DNA from: Gari tellinella
Lineage: Eukaryota > Mollusca > Bivalvia > Cardiida > Psammobiidae
Direction of reading: 5' to 3'
Length of the DNA: 64,000 nt
Assembly (NCBI GenBank): GCA_922989275.2
Contig: OV277869.1
Coordinates: forward strand, 20,718,189-20,782,188
Both the position numbers and the translations under genes were made by a program. A model generated the notes under the pieces. The model did not search any database. It saw only the letters and a list, made by a program, of their open reading frames with translations, and was not told where the DNA came from. Shown here piece by piece: positions 21,846 to 32,828 of this stretch (the stretch's first letter is position 1; each line of letters opens with the position of its first letter).

Positions 21846-23108
21846 TCATAGGAAAACCTTTAAAATTCTTCTTCTCTGAAGCTGTAAGGCCCAGATCTTT
21901 AATATTTGACACATAGCTTTGGCTTATGGTCCTCTACCAAGATTGGTTAAATTATGACCCCCGGGCCAAAAATGGCCCTGCCCTCGGGCTTATTAGTTTT
22001 TCATAGGAAAACCTTTAAAATTCTTCTTCTCTGAAATCATAAGGCCCAGATCATTTATATTTGACATGTACAGTCATGGGACATAATTATTCGCCACCCT
22101 ACGAATTTTTGGCATTTTTTCAACATATTTTTTATATTACTGGTGTTGCCATACAATTGTCGAACAAAATATTACACAACAGTGTAGGGCAGGTTAACAG
22201 TTAGGGTGTTGACTTTTCAAATATAGATCTAATCTCTGTTGTTAGGACCATTACATCTGTTGCTAGACAACTTTAGAATATAAATGAAAAAAGTCGACTC
22301 ATTCCACTAAACTGGTTGCCATGGTAACAAATGGGACAAATAACTAGAACTGAAGAACATTTTTATTTAAAAACATATTCTTCCACACAATGGTGCGAAT
22401 TCAAAGGGAAAATAAAGAAAGTTGAAGAAATTGTTAATGTTCAAGTTTACTGACATGCGATAAATGCTAAAATTAACATGGGAGTCTATGGGAAATCAAG
22501 TTTACCGATTAAAATTTAGAACTGTGTGACTGACCATGAAGTTACAGAGCTTTAGAATGACATTTTCCTATTTTACTATTAATCGCATATGTAAGGTGTT
22601 CGTTAATCCGGTGTAGTTTTACATAATTTTCATCTATTGTTACCATGACAACCATATTATGTGAACATGGTTCAAATTTTGAATGTACATTCTAAAATTA
22701 CCTAGCAACCTGGAACCAAAGAACCACATGCTCATTTCGAGACTAGAAAACATTTTACGACTCTTTGCTCAAACTCTTAAAACCAAACAGAACTACAATG
22801 CATGTTGTCTATAGTTTTAATTCTAATAAACAGTTGAGAAATACTGATAAAAATATGCAACTTTTTGGCAGGGTGGGGAATAATTATGTCCACTGACTGT
22901 AGCTTTGCCATATGGTCCTCTACCAAGATTGTTCAAATTATGACCCCTTGATTAAATTTGGCCCCGCCCCGGGGCTTATCAGTTTTATATAGACTAGGAA
23001 AACCTTTAAAACTCTTTTTATAGCTATATATATCACAATATTGTCTTGCCCAGTCAGCTTAGATACAATGTTCTCAGGTGAGCGACTTGTGGGCCATGGC
23101 CCTCTTGT
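21846..23108 (+). mobile_element. Second HINE-C-type 3' portion, interrupted by a MITE
   Basis: TTCATAGGAAAACCTTTAAA and CTTCTTCTCTGAAGCTGTAA units. It resumes after 22901 with GCTTTGCCATATGGTCCTCT and ends GGTGAGCGACTTGTGGGCCA, TGGCCCTCTTGT. Confidence 0.6.
22071..22899. mobile_element. Mariner/Tc1-like MITE, 829 bp, with TA target duplication
   Basis: Ends CAGTCATGGGACATAATTAT and (complement of right) CAGTCAGTGGACATAATTAT, each followed by TC-CCACCCT. TA flanks both sides (22069-22070 and 22900-22901). Removing it restores GACATG-TA-GCTTTGCC, the sequence of neighbouring HINE-C monomers. No ORF. Confidence 0.85.
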
Positions 23109-23293
23109 TTTGTTTGTCTGCTCTCTTTCTCAAACATATTTATTCCAATCCTTTAGAAACTTGGTCAGCATATGACCCCTAACTTTCACGTCCTTCCCCT
23201 TTTGTTCACTTTACCTTGATAGGGTTTTAGTATGACTACATTCTAAGATCGATTTGGCGGGCGTATAATGTGCCTGGCTTGCGGTGCTCTTGT
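23109..23293 (+). mobile_element. HINE-K 3' end
   Basis: TTTGTCTGCTCTCTTTCTCA and CAATCCTTTAGAAACTTGGT match the core at 10320-10600. Ends GGCGGGCGTATAATGTGCCT then GGTGCTCTTGT. Confidence 0.55.
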
Positions 23294-24052
23294 TGCATTT
23301 ATGCACCTGGGCCTTTTATACTTGGCATGTGTCTTCCTTGTGTCCATACTTTTTCAACCATACCAATGACTTTGACCTTGATCTTGACAATTAACCTACT
23401 TTAAAAAAATCTTGAAATGGCTATAACATTTGCACCAGTAGGCACAGGGCTTTCATATTTTGTATGTATATTTCTTGTGTCAAGACCTTTGCAACCATAC
23501 CAACGTCTATGACCATGACCTTGACCTTTGACCTATTTAAACATTTTTGCATCTGGGCCTTTTATACTTGGCATGTGTCTCCCTTGTGTCAAGACCTTTC
23601 CTTCCATACCAATGACTTTGACCTTGACCTTGACATTTGACCTTCTTTTGTAAAAATCTTGAAATAGCTATAACATTTGCACCAGTAGGCACAGGGCTTT
23701 CATATTTTGTATGCATAGTTCGTGTGTCAAAACCTTTCCAACCATACCAACGTCTTTGACCATGTTACCTTGACCCTTGCCCTATTTACTCAACATTGGC
23801 TATACCTTTAACATTTTGCACCTGGGCCTTTTATACTTGGCATCTGTCTTCTTCGTGTCAATACCTTTCCAACCATACAAACCTTTTGACTTTGTGACCT
23901 TTACCTTGACATTACATTACCAAACATGATGCTGGCTGGGGGCATTTGTGTTTCACAAACACATTGCTTTTCATCTGATCTTCACCAAACTTTCTGCTGG
24001 GGGGGGGGGGGGGGGGGGGGGTGTCATTCGTATTACAGGGACAAGCTCTTGT
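23294..24052 (+). mobile_element. HINE-L-type element, core and 3' end
   Basis: Alternating units GCACCTGGGCCTTTTATACT and GCACCAGTAGGCACAGGGCT, with repeated TGACCTTGACCTTGAC, then TGTTTCACAAACACATTGCT, a run of about 22 G near 24000-24021 and the end CAAGCTCTTGT. The same family was the target of the hAT insertion at 42417. Confidence 0.55.
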
Positions 24053-24080
24053 TTTCTAGATTTATGTTAAATCCTTTATT

Positions 24081-24264
24081 CTGGGCTCCAGATAAGACAG
24101 TTTAACTGAACAAAAAAACCAACATTTTTGTCACTCAATCAGCATACAAAACTTATGGTGTCACTACTTATTAGCATCATCTTAGAAACAATTCTAATGA
24201 GTAGTATCATAGGGTTTAATGCAGAAATAAAAAGTTTCTGAAATGCTTCCTTATCTGGAGCTCT
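24081..24264. mobile_element. MITE, GGGCTCCAGATAAG family, copy 3
   Basis: CTGGGCTCCAGATAAG and CTTATCTGGAGCTC ends, with the internal TATGGTGTCACTACTTATTA hairpin. It ends about 190 bp before the exon 2 acceptor. Confidence 0.7.
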
Positions 24265-24457
24265 GCTCTATTGATATAGTGTAGTTTAGTACAGGGTGCT
24301 CATATGATATAGCTGTGTTTTCAAAAAAGCATCAATATATCCTTATAGCTGCTGCTGGAGAAGTACCAGAATTCAAAGAGCATAAGTGGTCATGTGAGCA
24401 CTCAGTTATATTGATGGTTGTCACATGTTTTGTATCGTCATTGTATTCTGCACACAG

Positions 24458-24595
24458 AGCCCGTAGTGAATTTGCATGCCCCACATCAAGCCAAGGACAA
24501 CAAGCCTTCACCCACCAAGTACAAAATACCACCGAAAAAGCCTTGGAAAGTACCGACAATAGCAGGGAATAGAAATATTCCCAATAAGCGTGCAG
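24458..24595 (+). CDS. GALNT: Second coding exon (stem region) of the same GALNT gene
   Basis: A 138-bp exon between acceptor TTCTGCACACAG and donor GTATTA. It enters with two bases that complete the phase-1 codon of the exon at 5174-5360 (AAA-G/AG makes K-E) and leaves in phase 1 again, so the reading frame is continuous. The 46 residues are EPVVNLHAPHQ followed by a Lys/Pro-rich run (KYKIPPKKPWKVP) and a basic end (NIPNKRAG). This composition suits the low-complexity stem between the Golgi anchor and catalytic domain, where family members diverge strongly. Identity therefore rests on phase, strand and position rather than a conserved motif. The ATG-initiated translations of this stretch in the other two forward frames (from 24315 and 24418) run across the splice sites into intron and are not separate genes. 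Confidence 0.65.
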
Positions 24596-24845
24596 GTATT
24601 ATTTCAATGTGGGCAGAGATCACAGATCTGTGTATAGGCTGATGGCCTGTGTTGCTAGATAAAGCATTGTTGGTTATGATTGTTGTGAGTTTTTTAGTAA
24701 TGGCTGTTAATTGAGAGTATCGTGGTCATTGTTTTTCTTAAAGAATTCTGCATGCAATTTTTAACCCATTGAAGCCCTGTGACTGTATGCATGTATACAC
24801 CCTTTAACAAACATCCTGTACCTGTGAAGAGTACACTTGTCATTT

Positions 24846-24912
24846 GAAAGCAGTGCTGACCTACATCAGAGGGCTCCTTAAGGATCCTTCTGATCAGGGT
24901 CATCACTGTTTG
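24846..24912. repeat. CAGTG...CACTG hairpin repeat
   Basis: GCAGTGCTGACCTACATCAG mirrored by CTGATCAGGGTCATCACTGT around GGCTCCTTAAGGATCC. Confidence 0.55.
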
Positions 24913-25332
24913 TCATGTTGAAATATTGTAAGAACAACTATAGATTATAATAATAATTAAGTCAGACATGGACTAGACTTAATTGGAACCAGGCATTACC
25001 CCAATTACCTATTTGATTAGTTTCATGGGTAAATGGGTTGCATCTGTCAACATTAAGAAACTATTTTCTGTTAAAAAAAAAGGAATCTGTTAAAGTTTTA
25101 AAATTTTATCATTCAGAGGGTCAATCTTGTCTAAACTCTTTTGGTTTTTGAATAAACGAGGAATCCAATTTGTATAGTAATTGCAATCTACAACAAATGG
25201 GGACTGATCTCAATCAAATTGTTTTTAAAGGCCTTCAATTAATATTAATTTTTTCAATAACTAATTATTAACCTTATGAAGTTATGAGCACTGAATTGAT
25301 ACCATATACATGTATGCTTCAAAAGCGTCATC

Positions 25333-25609
25333 GGGGCCTCCGTGGTCTAGTGGTATAGTCACTGTGACTAACATCACTAAGCTCCTCACCGCTGTGAGTT
25401 CGAATCCCAGTAGGGTCGTTCGGATTTTTCATGTGGGGAAGCCTTCCAGCTGGCTTGCGGAAGGTCGGTGGTTCTACCCAGTTGCCGATTTGTGTCTGAA
25501 ACAGTGCATAAAGGACTTCTGGGGTCTTCCTCCACCTATAATTAGCTGGACGTCGCGATATGACTTAAATACTTTTGAAAGCGACGTAAAATCAAAAACA
25601 TATCAAAAA
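25333..25609 (+). repeat. tRNA-derived SINE with target duplication
   Basis: The head contains an A box (TGGTCTAGTGGTA) and a B box (GAGTTCGAATCCC) about 45 bp apart. A conserved-looking body follows (GAAGGTCGGTGGTTCTACCC, CTTCCTCCACC, GCGACGTAAAATCAAAAAC). It is flanked by a 14-bp direct repeat TCAAAAGCGTCATC (25319-25332 and 25610-25623), as expected for LINE-mediated retroposition. The body resembles the central domain of metazoan/bivalve SINE superfamilies, from memory. It is not a functional tRNA gene: an extended insert sits between the boxes and the acceptor arm is unpaired. Confidence 0.82.
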
Positions 25610-25796
25610 TCAAAAGCGTCATCATTGTGTGAATTTTGATTTAAAGTCTACAATAAATGTGTTCTCCTCTGGGGGTTAACATATTGGTCCCTTAAAAGTA
25701 TGAATGGTTAAGGGGACCTATCTAAAACTCAGATGCATAAACCTCTGAGAATAAAACCTGTTCAAAAGTATAGGAAGGTTTTTACCAGTGCTGGCC

Positions 25797-25978
25797 AGGG
25801 CTCAAAGCTAGCTTTAGGGAAGCATTGTAAAAAATAAAATATTATTTTTGCATTAAACCCTATGGTGTCACTACTAATTAGAATGGTCACTTTGAGATTT
25901 TTGTTGAAATGAGTAAGAAATGTTTAAGAAAGTATTGGATTGTTCAGTTAACTTCATCTTATCTGCAGACCCTGGTCA
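25797..25978. mobile_element. MITE, GGGCTCCAGATAAG family, copy 4 (decayed)
   Basis: AGGGCTCAAAGCTAG start, shared internal AAACCCTATGGTGTCACTAC, end CTTATCTGCAGACCCT. Confidence 0.55.
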
Positions 25979-26510
25979 GAGGACAGTCCCTGGTCAGAGG
26001 ACAGTCTATCATAGAGCACAATTAATGCATTGTCACATGTCTTCTGGTGTTTTTTTTTACCCCATCCTATGTTGGAAACTAGTTGATGTATACCTATACT
26101 TTGCAAACAATGTAGACCCTAATCAGGCTCTAATCGGATCTTACTTTGATTTTCCAATATACTTTCTGAAATATCCCTATAAATCAATGTTAACTGGTTA
26201 ATTTCAACAGTGGATGTAATTATAGGAAGGGTTTAATAACTTATTATGTTTGTACATTAGCAGTATAAACCGTCTTCATCAGTTTCTTTGTGCTCTATTG
26301 CAAATGGACTTGAATAGAGTATTGAATTTATTAGAAAATCGTATACCCCACCTGGACCCGTAAAAGACAAATAGAGCCTAGAGAATTTACAGTTACCATA
26401 TGCTGTGAATCAGTATCTGAAGAATTGTGTTTTAGTGAAAAGCAGTTTTTGACAACTGGCAGCGGAGGCCCTGAGTGAGTGCTTGGATACAGAAAAATGA
26501 TCTGAATGAA

Positions 26511-26575
26511 AAATAGTTTGGATCCTGATCAAGCCTTGCATTTTGTGAGGCCTGGTCAGGATCCAAACTGTTTGA
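26511..26575. repeat. AGTTTGGATCCTGATCA hairpin repeat
   Basis: AATAGTTTGGATCCTGATCA mirrored by TGGTCAGGATCCAAACTGTT. Confidence 0.65.
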
Positions 26576-27088
26576 CACCTTGACACTGTTGCTGTTTCTA
26601 TAATTAATACAGAAAACCAACATAGATTAAGAATCATAGCTGACAGCATTTCTAGATAGCAGATGACAATTGCTCAGTATTGAAAGGGTTTAATTAACCC
26701 TTAAATTACCCATAGCCTGTTTCCAGTTTTGAAGACAGATGACCACTTAAAGGGCTACCATCTTGAAAATGACTGGAAATGCCTTCTCTGCATGCTCAGG
26801 ATTTTCTTGATAGGAACTACTTTCCTTAAGTGTAAAAATAACTTGAGGTTTAACAGGTCTATTTATGGAGTAATGAGTTTAGCAGATGCCAATTTAAATT
26901 GCCAACAGTTGTCCAAGAGTTGAAAGGTTAAAGAAAAACGGAATTAAAATTTCTAAAACTTTAACCACAATGCAGGAAATGACAGTCATTACTATGGGTA
27001 GTTTTACTATGCTTAATTGACAAATGGGCTCTTCCATTTTCTGGTAATGGTTTACATGCACTCTTTTGGAATTTGCCTTTAAAATATG

Positions 27089-27138
27089 ACAAACAGTGCA
27101 TACCGTACCCTGATCAGAGGCTGGGTCCACTGTTTGCA
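27089..27138. repeat. CAAACAGTG hairpin repeat
   Basis: ACAAACAGTGCATACCGTAC-CCTGATCAGAGG with CTGGGTCCACTGTTTG; arms partly decayed. Confidence 0.45.
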
Positions 27139-27227
27139 AAGGATGTATGTACACTGTCACCCCACTGTAATGGTTAACACTCAGTCTTATCTACATGTCC
27201 ACTTAAAACACTTAATGGTCTGAAGAA

Positions 27228-27320
27228 TCTTTAACCATATCAATGATATTTAACCGTATCAAAGAGATTTAACCAGAAATTTAACCACATCAAGGGCATT
27301 TTACCATATCAAAGGCATTT
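27228..27320 (+). repeat. Minisatellite, about 20-25 bp unit
   Basis: TTTAACCATATCAA-GATA, TTTAACCGTATCAAAGAGA, TTTAACCACATCAAGGGCA and TTTACCATATCAAAGGCA follow each other. Confidence 0.7.
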
Positions 27321-27416
27321 AGTTAACCCTTATAATATGCTGAATTTTGAAAATGGATTATACCACTATGAAAATAGTTTATATTGTCTTCCAAGGCCTG
27401 GGTTTGTCTAAATATA

Positions 27417-27624
27417 TGACAAACTGCGTGGACCCTGATCAGAATACTCCTGAAGGAGCCCCTCTTTTTTGGGTCTGCACTGTTTTGCAAAGAGATGAAC
27501 AGTGGAGAAGAATTAATTCTATACCAATAAACTTGCTGGTGTTAAACTGAGTATATGTCTATTGCAAACAGTTTGGAGCAAGATCACACAACAAGTAGCT
27601 CTAATCAGGCTCAAAACTGTTTGC
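27417..27624. repeat. Two adjacent hairpin repeats
   Basis: 27417-27493 (CAAACTGCGTGGACCCTGAT / GGGTCTGCACTGTTTTG, CCTGAAGGAG apex) and 27563-27624 (TTGCAAACAGTTTGGAGC / GCTCAAAACTGTTTGCAA). Confidence 0.55.
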
Positions 27625-28199
27625 AATTCAGATTTGAGTAAATCTTCATTTCAGTAACATGTGATTTTCTGCACTGCATTTTAGATTTGTTTACATGAGA
27701 ACAGCAACATCTTCCATCACTCTATAATGTATTTGAACTCTGAATTATGAGAATTGAAAGTTTATTGAATTTTACATCAGGCTGTAATAAGTTATAGGTA
27801 GCTAGATAACTATCACAGTGCTATAGATAATAAGAGAAAGAGTAATGTAATTAATTCCAAAGTGAACCTCTTATGCAGCTGAGGGCTCCTGATAATAGTG
27901 AATCAAAGGAACATGTTCAAGCTTTTCACCTTAATGTCTCCCACCAAACACTATGTTGCAATACTCATCAGAATGGTCTCAAAGAGAATTCTAAAGAGCA
28001 GTTACAATATAGAGTTTGGTTGAGAAAAAGTTATATATGCTTGACCATATCTAGAGTTTTATTTAATCTCTGCAAAACTGTATGTTGTGAACACTTGTTG
28101 ACTATTCTATACAAATGAATAGTCACAACATGAAGTTAATTGGGGAGATAAGGAATTGAATATTTGAAAAACAAATGTTCAATAATTTGTCAATAAAGT

Positions 28200-28570
28200 A
28201 TGCTTTTACATGTTACACTGAATAACCACAGGTCATAACCAACAATGCTTAAAACCCCTTTGGTCAAAGTAGACCAACTGTGATGTTCAGTATCCCAAGT
28301 AGAACAAATAGTCTATTTATCATAGATATAATAACTGTTCCCAGTTTCAGCATCATAAGTATTGCTACTTGCATAACCCTCCTGTTTGGTCAAAGTAGAC
28401 CAAATGTCTTCTCCATGCCTAAGTAACCACAAATATTAGCAACAGTTTGTTTATAGCACAACTTTGTGGTCAAAGTAGACCAAATTTCTTCTTCACATCC
28501 CAAAATCATTGCAAGAGCTTGTTCACTGCATTATGTTATCATGGTCAAAGTAGACTAAATGTTATGCTTA
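28200..28570 (+). repeat. Degenerate array carrying a TGGTCAAAGTAGACCA motif
   Basis: GGTCAAAGTAGACCAA or a one-base variant occurs at about 28262, 28388, 28471 and 28543, spaced roughly 70-125 bp. The sequence between shares CCCAAG/CCTAAGTA and GTTTGTTTAT-like words. The motif itself is an interrupted palindrome (TGGTC-n6-GACCA). Confidence 0.5.
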
Positions 28571-28910
28571 TTATCCTCCCTGTTTATGGTTTGTTGGGTT
28601 GGTTGGGAGAAGGACCAAAAGTCTTGTGGTTTTGTACACCCTGTGTTGAAAAGGGGTAACATTTGTATTATTTTCAGCGTCCAAAATGTTGGTAGTAGGT
28701 GACTATACAGTTAAACTTGCATTAACTCTTTCAACACTTAGTAAATCTTGTGGGTTATAAGGTTCCGTTTGGGGTCTTTTTGGTTACCAAAACATGAACC
28801 TGTCTACTTGGAATTCTCAGAAGCTTGAATAAATAGTGTTCTAAATTAGCAAACAGTGTTGACCCTATCCAGAGAGCTCTTATAGAAGCCCTGTGATGTG
28901 GGTCTACACT
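28571..28910. other. Unassigned; one hairpin repeat at 28848-28910
   Basis: AGCAAACAGTGTTGACCCTA / GTGGGTCTACACT hairpin touches the next HINE-A head. Nothing coding seen. Confidence 0.4.
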
Positions 28911-31680
28911 TTTTAGCTAGCTCAGGGTGAGCTTTTGCAATCCTTGAATGTCCTTCGTCCGTCGTGCGTCATCAACAATTTTAGAGTTTACACTCTAAAG
29001 GCCACAAAAGTTATCCAATCCTTCTCAAACTTGCTCAGATTGTATATTACCATAAGAGTTCGGATAAGTGCAATTATGGTTAAAATCTGACCAATAGGTC
29101 AATAGTTGTTTACCTTTGAATTGCTGAAAAGGCCATATTTAACAGTGTTTACACTCTAGAGGCAACAATATTTATTCAATCTTTCTCAAACTTGTTCAGA
29201 TTATATATTACCATAAGAGTTCAAATGAGGTTGATTATGGTTGAAATCGGACCAATAGATGAAGAATTAACTACCTTTGAATTGCTGAAAATGCCATATT
29301 TAACAGTGTTTACACTCTAGAGGCCACATTTTTTTATCCAATCTATCTCAAACTTGCTGAGATTGTAAATGACTATAAGAGTTTAGATAAGTTCAATTAT
29401 TGTTGAAATCCGACGAATAGGTCGAGAGTTATCTACCTTTGAATTGCTGAAAATGCCATATTTAAGGGTGTTTACACTCTATAGAGGCCACAGTTTTTAG
29501 CTCGCCTGTACGAAGTACATGACGAGCTATTGCAATACCCCCGGTGTAGTCGTCGTCGTCGTCGTGAACGGCGTAAACAATTTTAAGAAAATGTCTATAA
29601 CTTCTATGTCCTTTGAGGTATTGCTTTCATAGTTGGTATGTGTATGTATATGGACAAGACCTTTCCATGCACAGAAAAATTTGGACCCCTGTGACCTTGA
29701 CCTTGAACTTAGGGCCCGCGTTTAGGTTTCGAAATCTGTGTTTAGGTTTCGAAAAAGCCTATAACTTCAATGTCTCTTGAGGTATTGCATTCATAGTTGG
29801 TATGTGTGTGTGTATGGACAAGACCTTTCCATGCACAGAAAAATTTGGGCCCCTGTGACCTTGAACTTAGGGTCCGCGTTTAGGTTTCCAAATCTTTGTT
29901 TAGGTTTCTAAAAATGCCTATGACTTCTATGTCTCTTGAGGTATTGCATTCATAGTTGGTATGTGTGTGTATATGGACAAGACCTTTCCATGCACAGAAA
30001 AATTTGGTCCCTTGTGACCTTGACCTTGAACTAAGGGCCCGCGTTTAGGTTTCGAAATCTGTTTTAGGTTTCGAAAAATGCCTATAACTTCTATGTCTCT
30101 TGAGGTATTGCTTTCATAGTTGGTATGTGTGTGTATATGGACAAGACCTTTCCATGCACAGAAAAATTTGGACCCCTTGACCTTGAACTTAGGGCCCGCG
30201 TTTAGGTTTCGAAATCTGTGGTTAGGTTTTGAAAAATGCCTATAACTTCTATGTCTCTTGAGGTATTGCTTTCATAGTTGGTATGTGTGTGTATATGGAC
30301 AAGACCTTTCCATGCACATAAAAATTTGGACCCCTGTGACCTTGACCTTGAACTTAGGGCCCACGTTTAGGTTTTCGAAATCTGTGTTTAGGTTTCGAAA
30401 AATGCCTATAACTTCTATTTCCCTTGAGGTATTGCTTTCATAGTTGGTATGTGTGTGTATATGGACAAGACCTTTCCATGCACAGAAAAATTTGGACCCC
30501 TATGACCTTGAACTTAGGGTCCGCGTTTAGGTTTCCAAATCTTTGTTTAGGTTTCGAAAAATGCCTATGACTTCAATGTCTCTTGAGGTATTACATTCAT
30601 AGTTGGTATGTGTGTGTGTATGGACAAGACCTTTCCATGCACAGAAAAATTTGGACCCCTGTGACCTTGACCTTGATCTTAGGGTCCACGTTTAGGTTTC
30701 GAAATCTGTGTTTAGGTTTTGAAAAATGCCTATAACTTCTATGTCTCTTGAGGTATTACTTTCATAGTTGGTATGTGTGTGTATATGGACAAGACCTTTC
30801 CATGCACAGAAAAATTTGAACCCCTTGACCTTGAACTTAGATCCAGAGTTTAAGGATTAGAAATCTGTGTTTAGGTTTCGAAAAACGCTTATATTTCCTA
30901 TGTCCCTTGAGGTGTAACTTCATATTCAATTTTCATGTGTATATTGACAAGACCTTTCTATGCAGGCAAAAAGCTTGACCTCGGTGACCTTGAGTGTGCT
31001 TTTAAGTTTCTAAATGTGCCAATGGCTAGCTTTGTTGTCTCTCTGACAACTCTTGTTATTCAATCTTTCTCAAACTTGCTCAGATTGTATATGACCATAA
31101 AACTTCAAAGGAGTTCAATTATGGTTGAAATCAGACGAGAAGATAGAGAGTTATCTACCTTTGAGTTGCTGCAAATGCCATATTTAAGGGTGTTTACACT
31201 CTAGAGGCCACAATTTTTATCCAATCTTTTTCAAACTTGCTCAGATTGTATATGACAATAATAAGAGATCGAATAAGTGTGATTATGGTTGAAATCGGAC
31301 CAATAGGTCAAGAGTTATCTGCCCTTGAATTACTGAAAATGTCAAATCTAACAGCGTTTACACTCTTGCAACTTCAGTTTTCAATGGATTTTGATTATAC
31401 TTGCCCACAGAGTATATAGCTATAAGTTCTCGAAGGAGTGCAATTATTGTTGAAATCTAATCATTGTGGCAATAGTTATCTTCCCTTGACATACTTTGAA
31501 ATGCTAGAAAAGGCTTCATTTCAGTATTGTTTAGGCTCTAGTTTTCTGCCCTTAATGTACTCTACTATACTAGAATTATGAGGTTGTATTCCAAAATTGT
31601 TTACTTGCTATACTACAAATTACGGGTGAAACAGAATGGTAAAGCTATCAGGCTTCAGTACAACAGGTGAGTGATAAGAG
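28911..31680 (+). mobile_element. HINE-A, interrupted by HINE-D
   Basis: TTTTTAGCTAGCTCAGGGTG head (first hairpin arm lost), monomers to 29493, then from 31057 ATTCAATCTTTCTCAAACTT onward. The tail reaches ACAACAGGTGAGTGATAAGA, but the GC hairpin and CTCTTGT are gone. Confidence 0.7.
29494..31056 (+). mobile_element. HINE-D, complete, nested in HINE-A
   Basis: Head TTTTTAGCTCGCCTGTACGA with GTACATGACGAGCTATTG, then a GTCGTCGTCGTCGTG microsatellite. Eight or more monomers are marked by TGGACAAGACCTTTCC at 29650, 29815, 29974, 30138, 30296, 30462, 30621 and 30786, spacing 158-166 bp. End TTGTTGTCTCTCTGACAACT-CTTGTT, with a terminal GTTGTCTCTCTGACAAC hairpin. It sits in the T-run of a HINE-A monomer. 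Confidence 0.8.
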
Positions 31681-32828
31681 GGCGGTCCATTATTTTGAAA
31701 GAGTTAAGCAGACACTAAAAATATGACAAATACAGGCTTATTGCAGGACAAAGTAATGCAGAAGCCTTTGAAGGCTAATTAAAAAGAATTCTTAGGAAAG
31801 AGTATATGGACTTAAAATATCAGACAGGTTCAATAGGAGAACAGTGCAGATCCTGATCAGACAGCTCCTTCAGGAGCTTCTGATCTGGGTCTACACTATT
31901 TTGGAAAAAGGGTAAATAATGCTATTAGCAGGAAAAGGGTTTAGAGATCTCCATGCTTCTTTATTGAGTGACTGTTTTGACGATTTGCATAATCTACTGG
32001 TCTGAAGAGATCCTTTGTTGTTATCTGTTCAGTGTTGGAATTAAACTGGGCATTAAGCCTAAATCCAAAACATGGGAGCACTTATGTCATGTAAGTATAC
32101 CGGCCGGCCTACACGTGGGCATTGATGAATGGTGATTATGATGCAAGTGGAAATCCACTAAGATGACACTATCAAATATTTGCTGATTTGTGGGATACAG
32201 GTTTCCCTATGGGCTGAATGTAGTTAATACAGAAAAAAATATTTTAATTTCTTGTAAGAATATTTAACATGTTTGCTCTTAACCTTTTAGCTCAAGTCTC
32301 AAGTTAATGTTAGATATGATACATGTAATTAGCTTGATACATCATTCTGCAGATAGACTTATCATTGTTTCGTATGTTGGCATCTAGGCAAGCTATTCTT
32401 TTCTTCAGCAGATCATGTTATGACTTGTTCAATAGGTTGTATAAATTGCATCGAGAGTGAAAGGGCCATCAGATATCAGCATTATAGTCCCATATATCTC
32501 GGAACTGCAGATATTGGGGAGAGAGATATGATATTTCTACAGTACTGAACATCACTAATGACTTAAACATTTTTGCTTTGGATATTATATTCTCCTAATC
32601 TAGACCAACCATGTTTATCTAGTTGAACATAATATTTAATGCAAAAGTCATTTAGTGTCTGCACAGTTTACATAAAACAGGGACTTTTGTCTTATTCTGA
32701 CAGGTGATTGTTTTGAGCAGGTTGGAAGTAAAGCACAAAAGCTCGATAGGGATCCTAAAGATGCTTAAGAATTAAGACAGATAGATTCTTAAAGGCAAGC
32801 GGAAAAGCTTGATAATTATGTTAAGGAG
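31681..32828. other. Unassigned intron; one hairpin repeat (31841-31905)
   Basis: CAGTGCAGATCCTGATCAGA mirrored by TGATCTGGGTCTACACT with CTCCTTCAGGAG apex. GTAAGTA at 32091 looks like a donor, but no convincing exon precedes it. Confidence 0.4.

Larger units (their letters stand above)
5361..24457 (+). other. Intron 1 of the GALNT gene (about 19 kb), filled with transposable elements
   Basis: Bounded by GT at 5361 and AG at 24457. No further exon is recognised inside. The content is almost entirely HINE-type elements, MITEs and decayed hAT and Tc1 pieces, listed separately. An alternative exon cannot be excluded without transcripts. Confidence 0.6.

Noticed and set aside
25333..25420. Possible tRNA gene
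   Set aside because: A and B boxes are present, but the cloverleaf is not closed and a SINE body plus target duplication follow.
30258..31419. Several 60-92 aa ORFs with recurring SFSNLLRLYMTI and VFTL phrases here and near 2451, 8847, 19215 and 37846
   Set aside because: They are translations of the HINE-A and HINE-D monomers. The shared phrases follow from the DNA repeat, and frames break at unrelated places.
32041..32097. Possible exon ending at GTAAGTA
   Set aside because: No acceptor with a pyrimidine tract at a sensible distance and the reading is not similar to any GALNT stem or catalytic segment.
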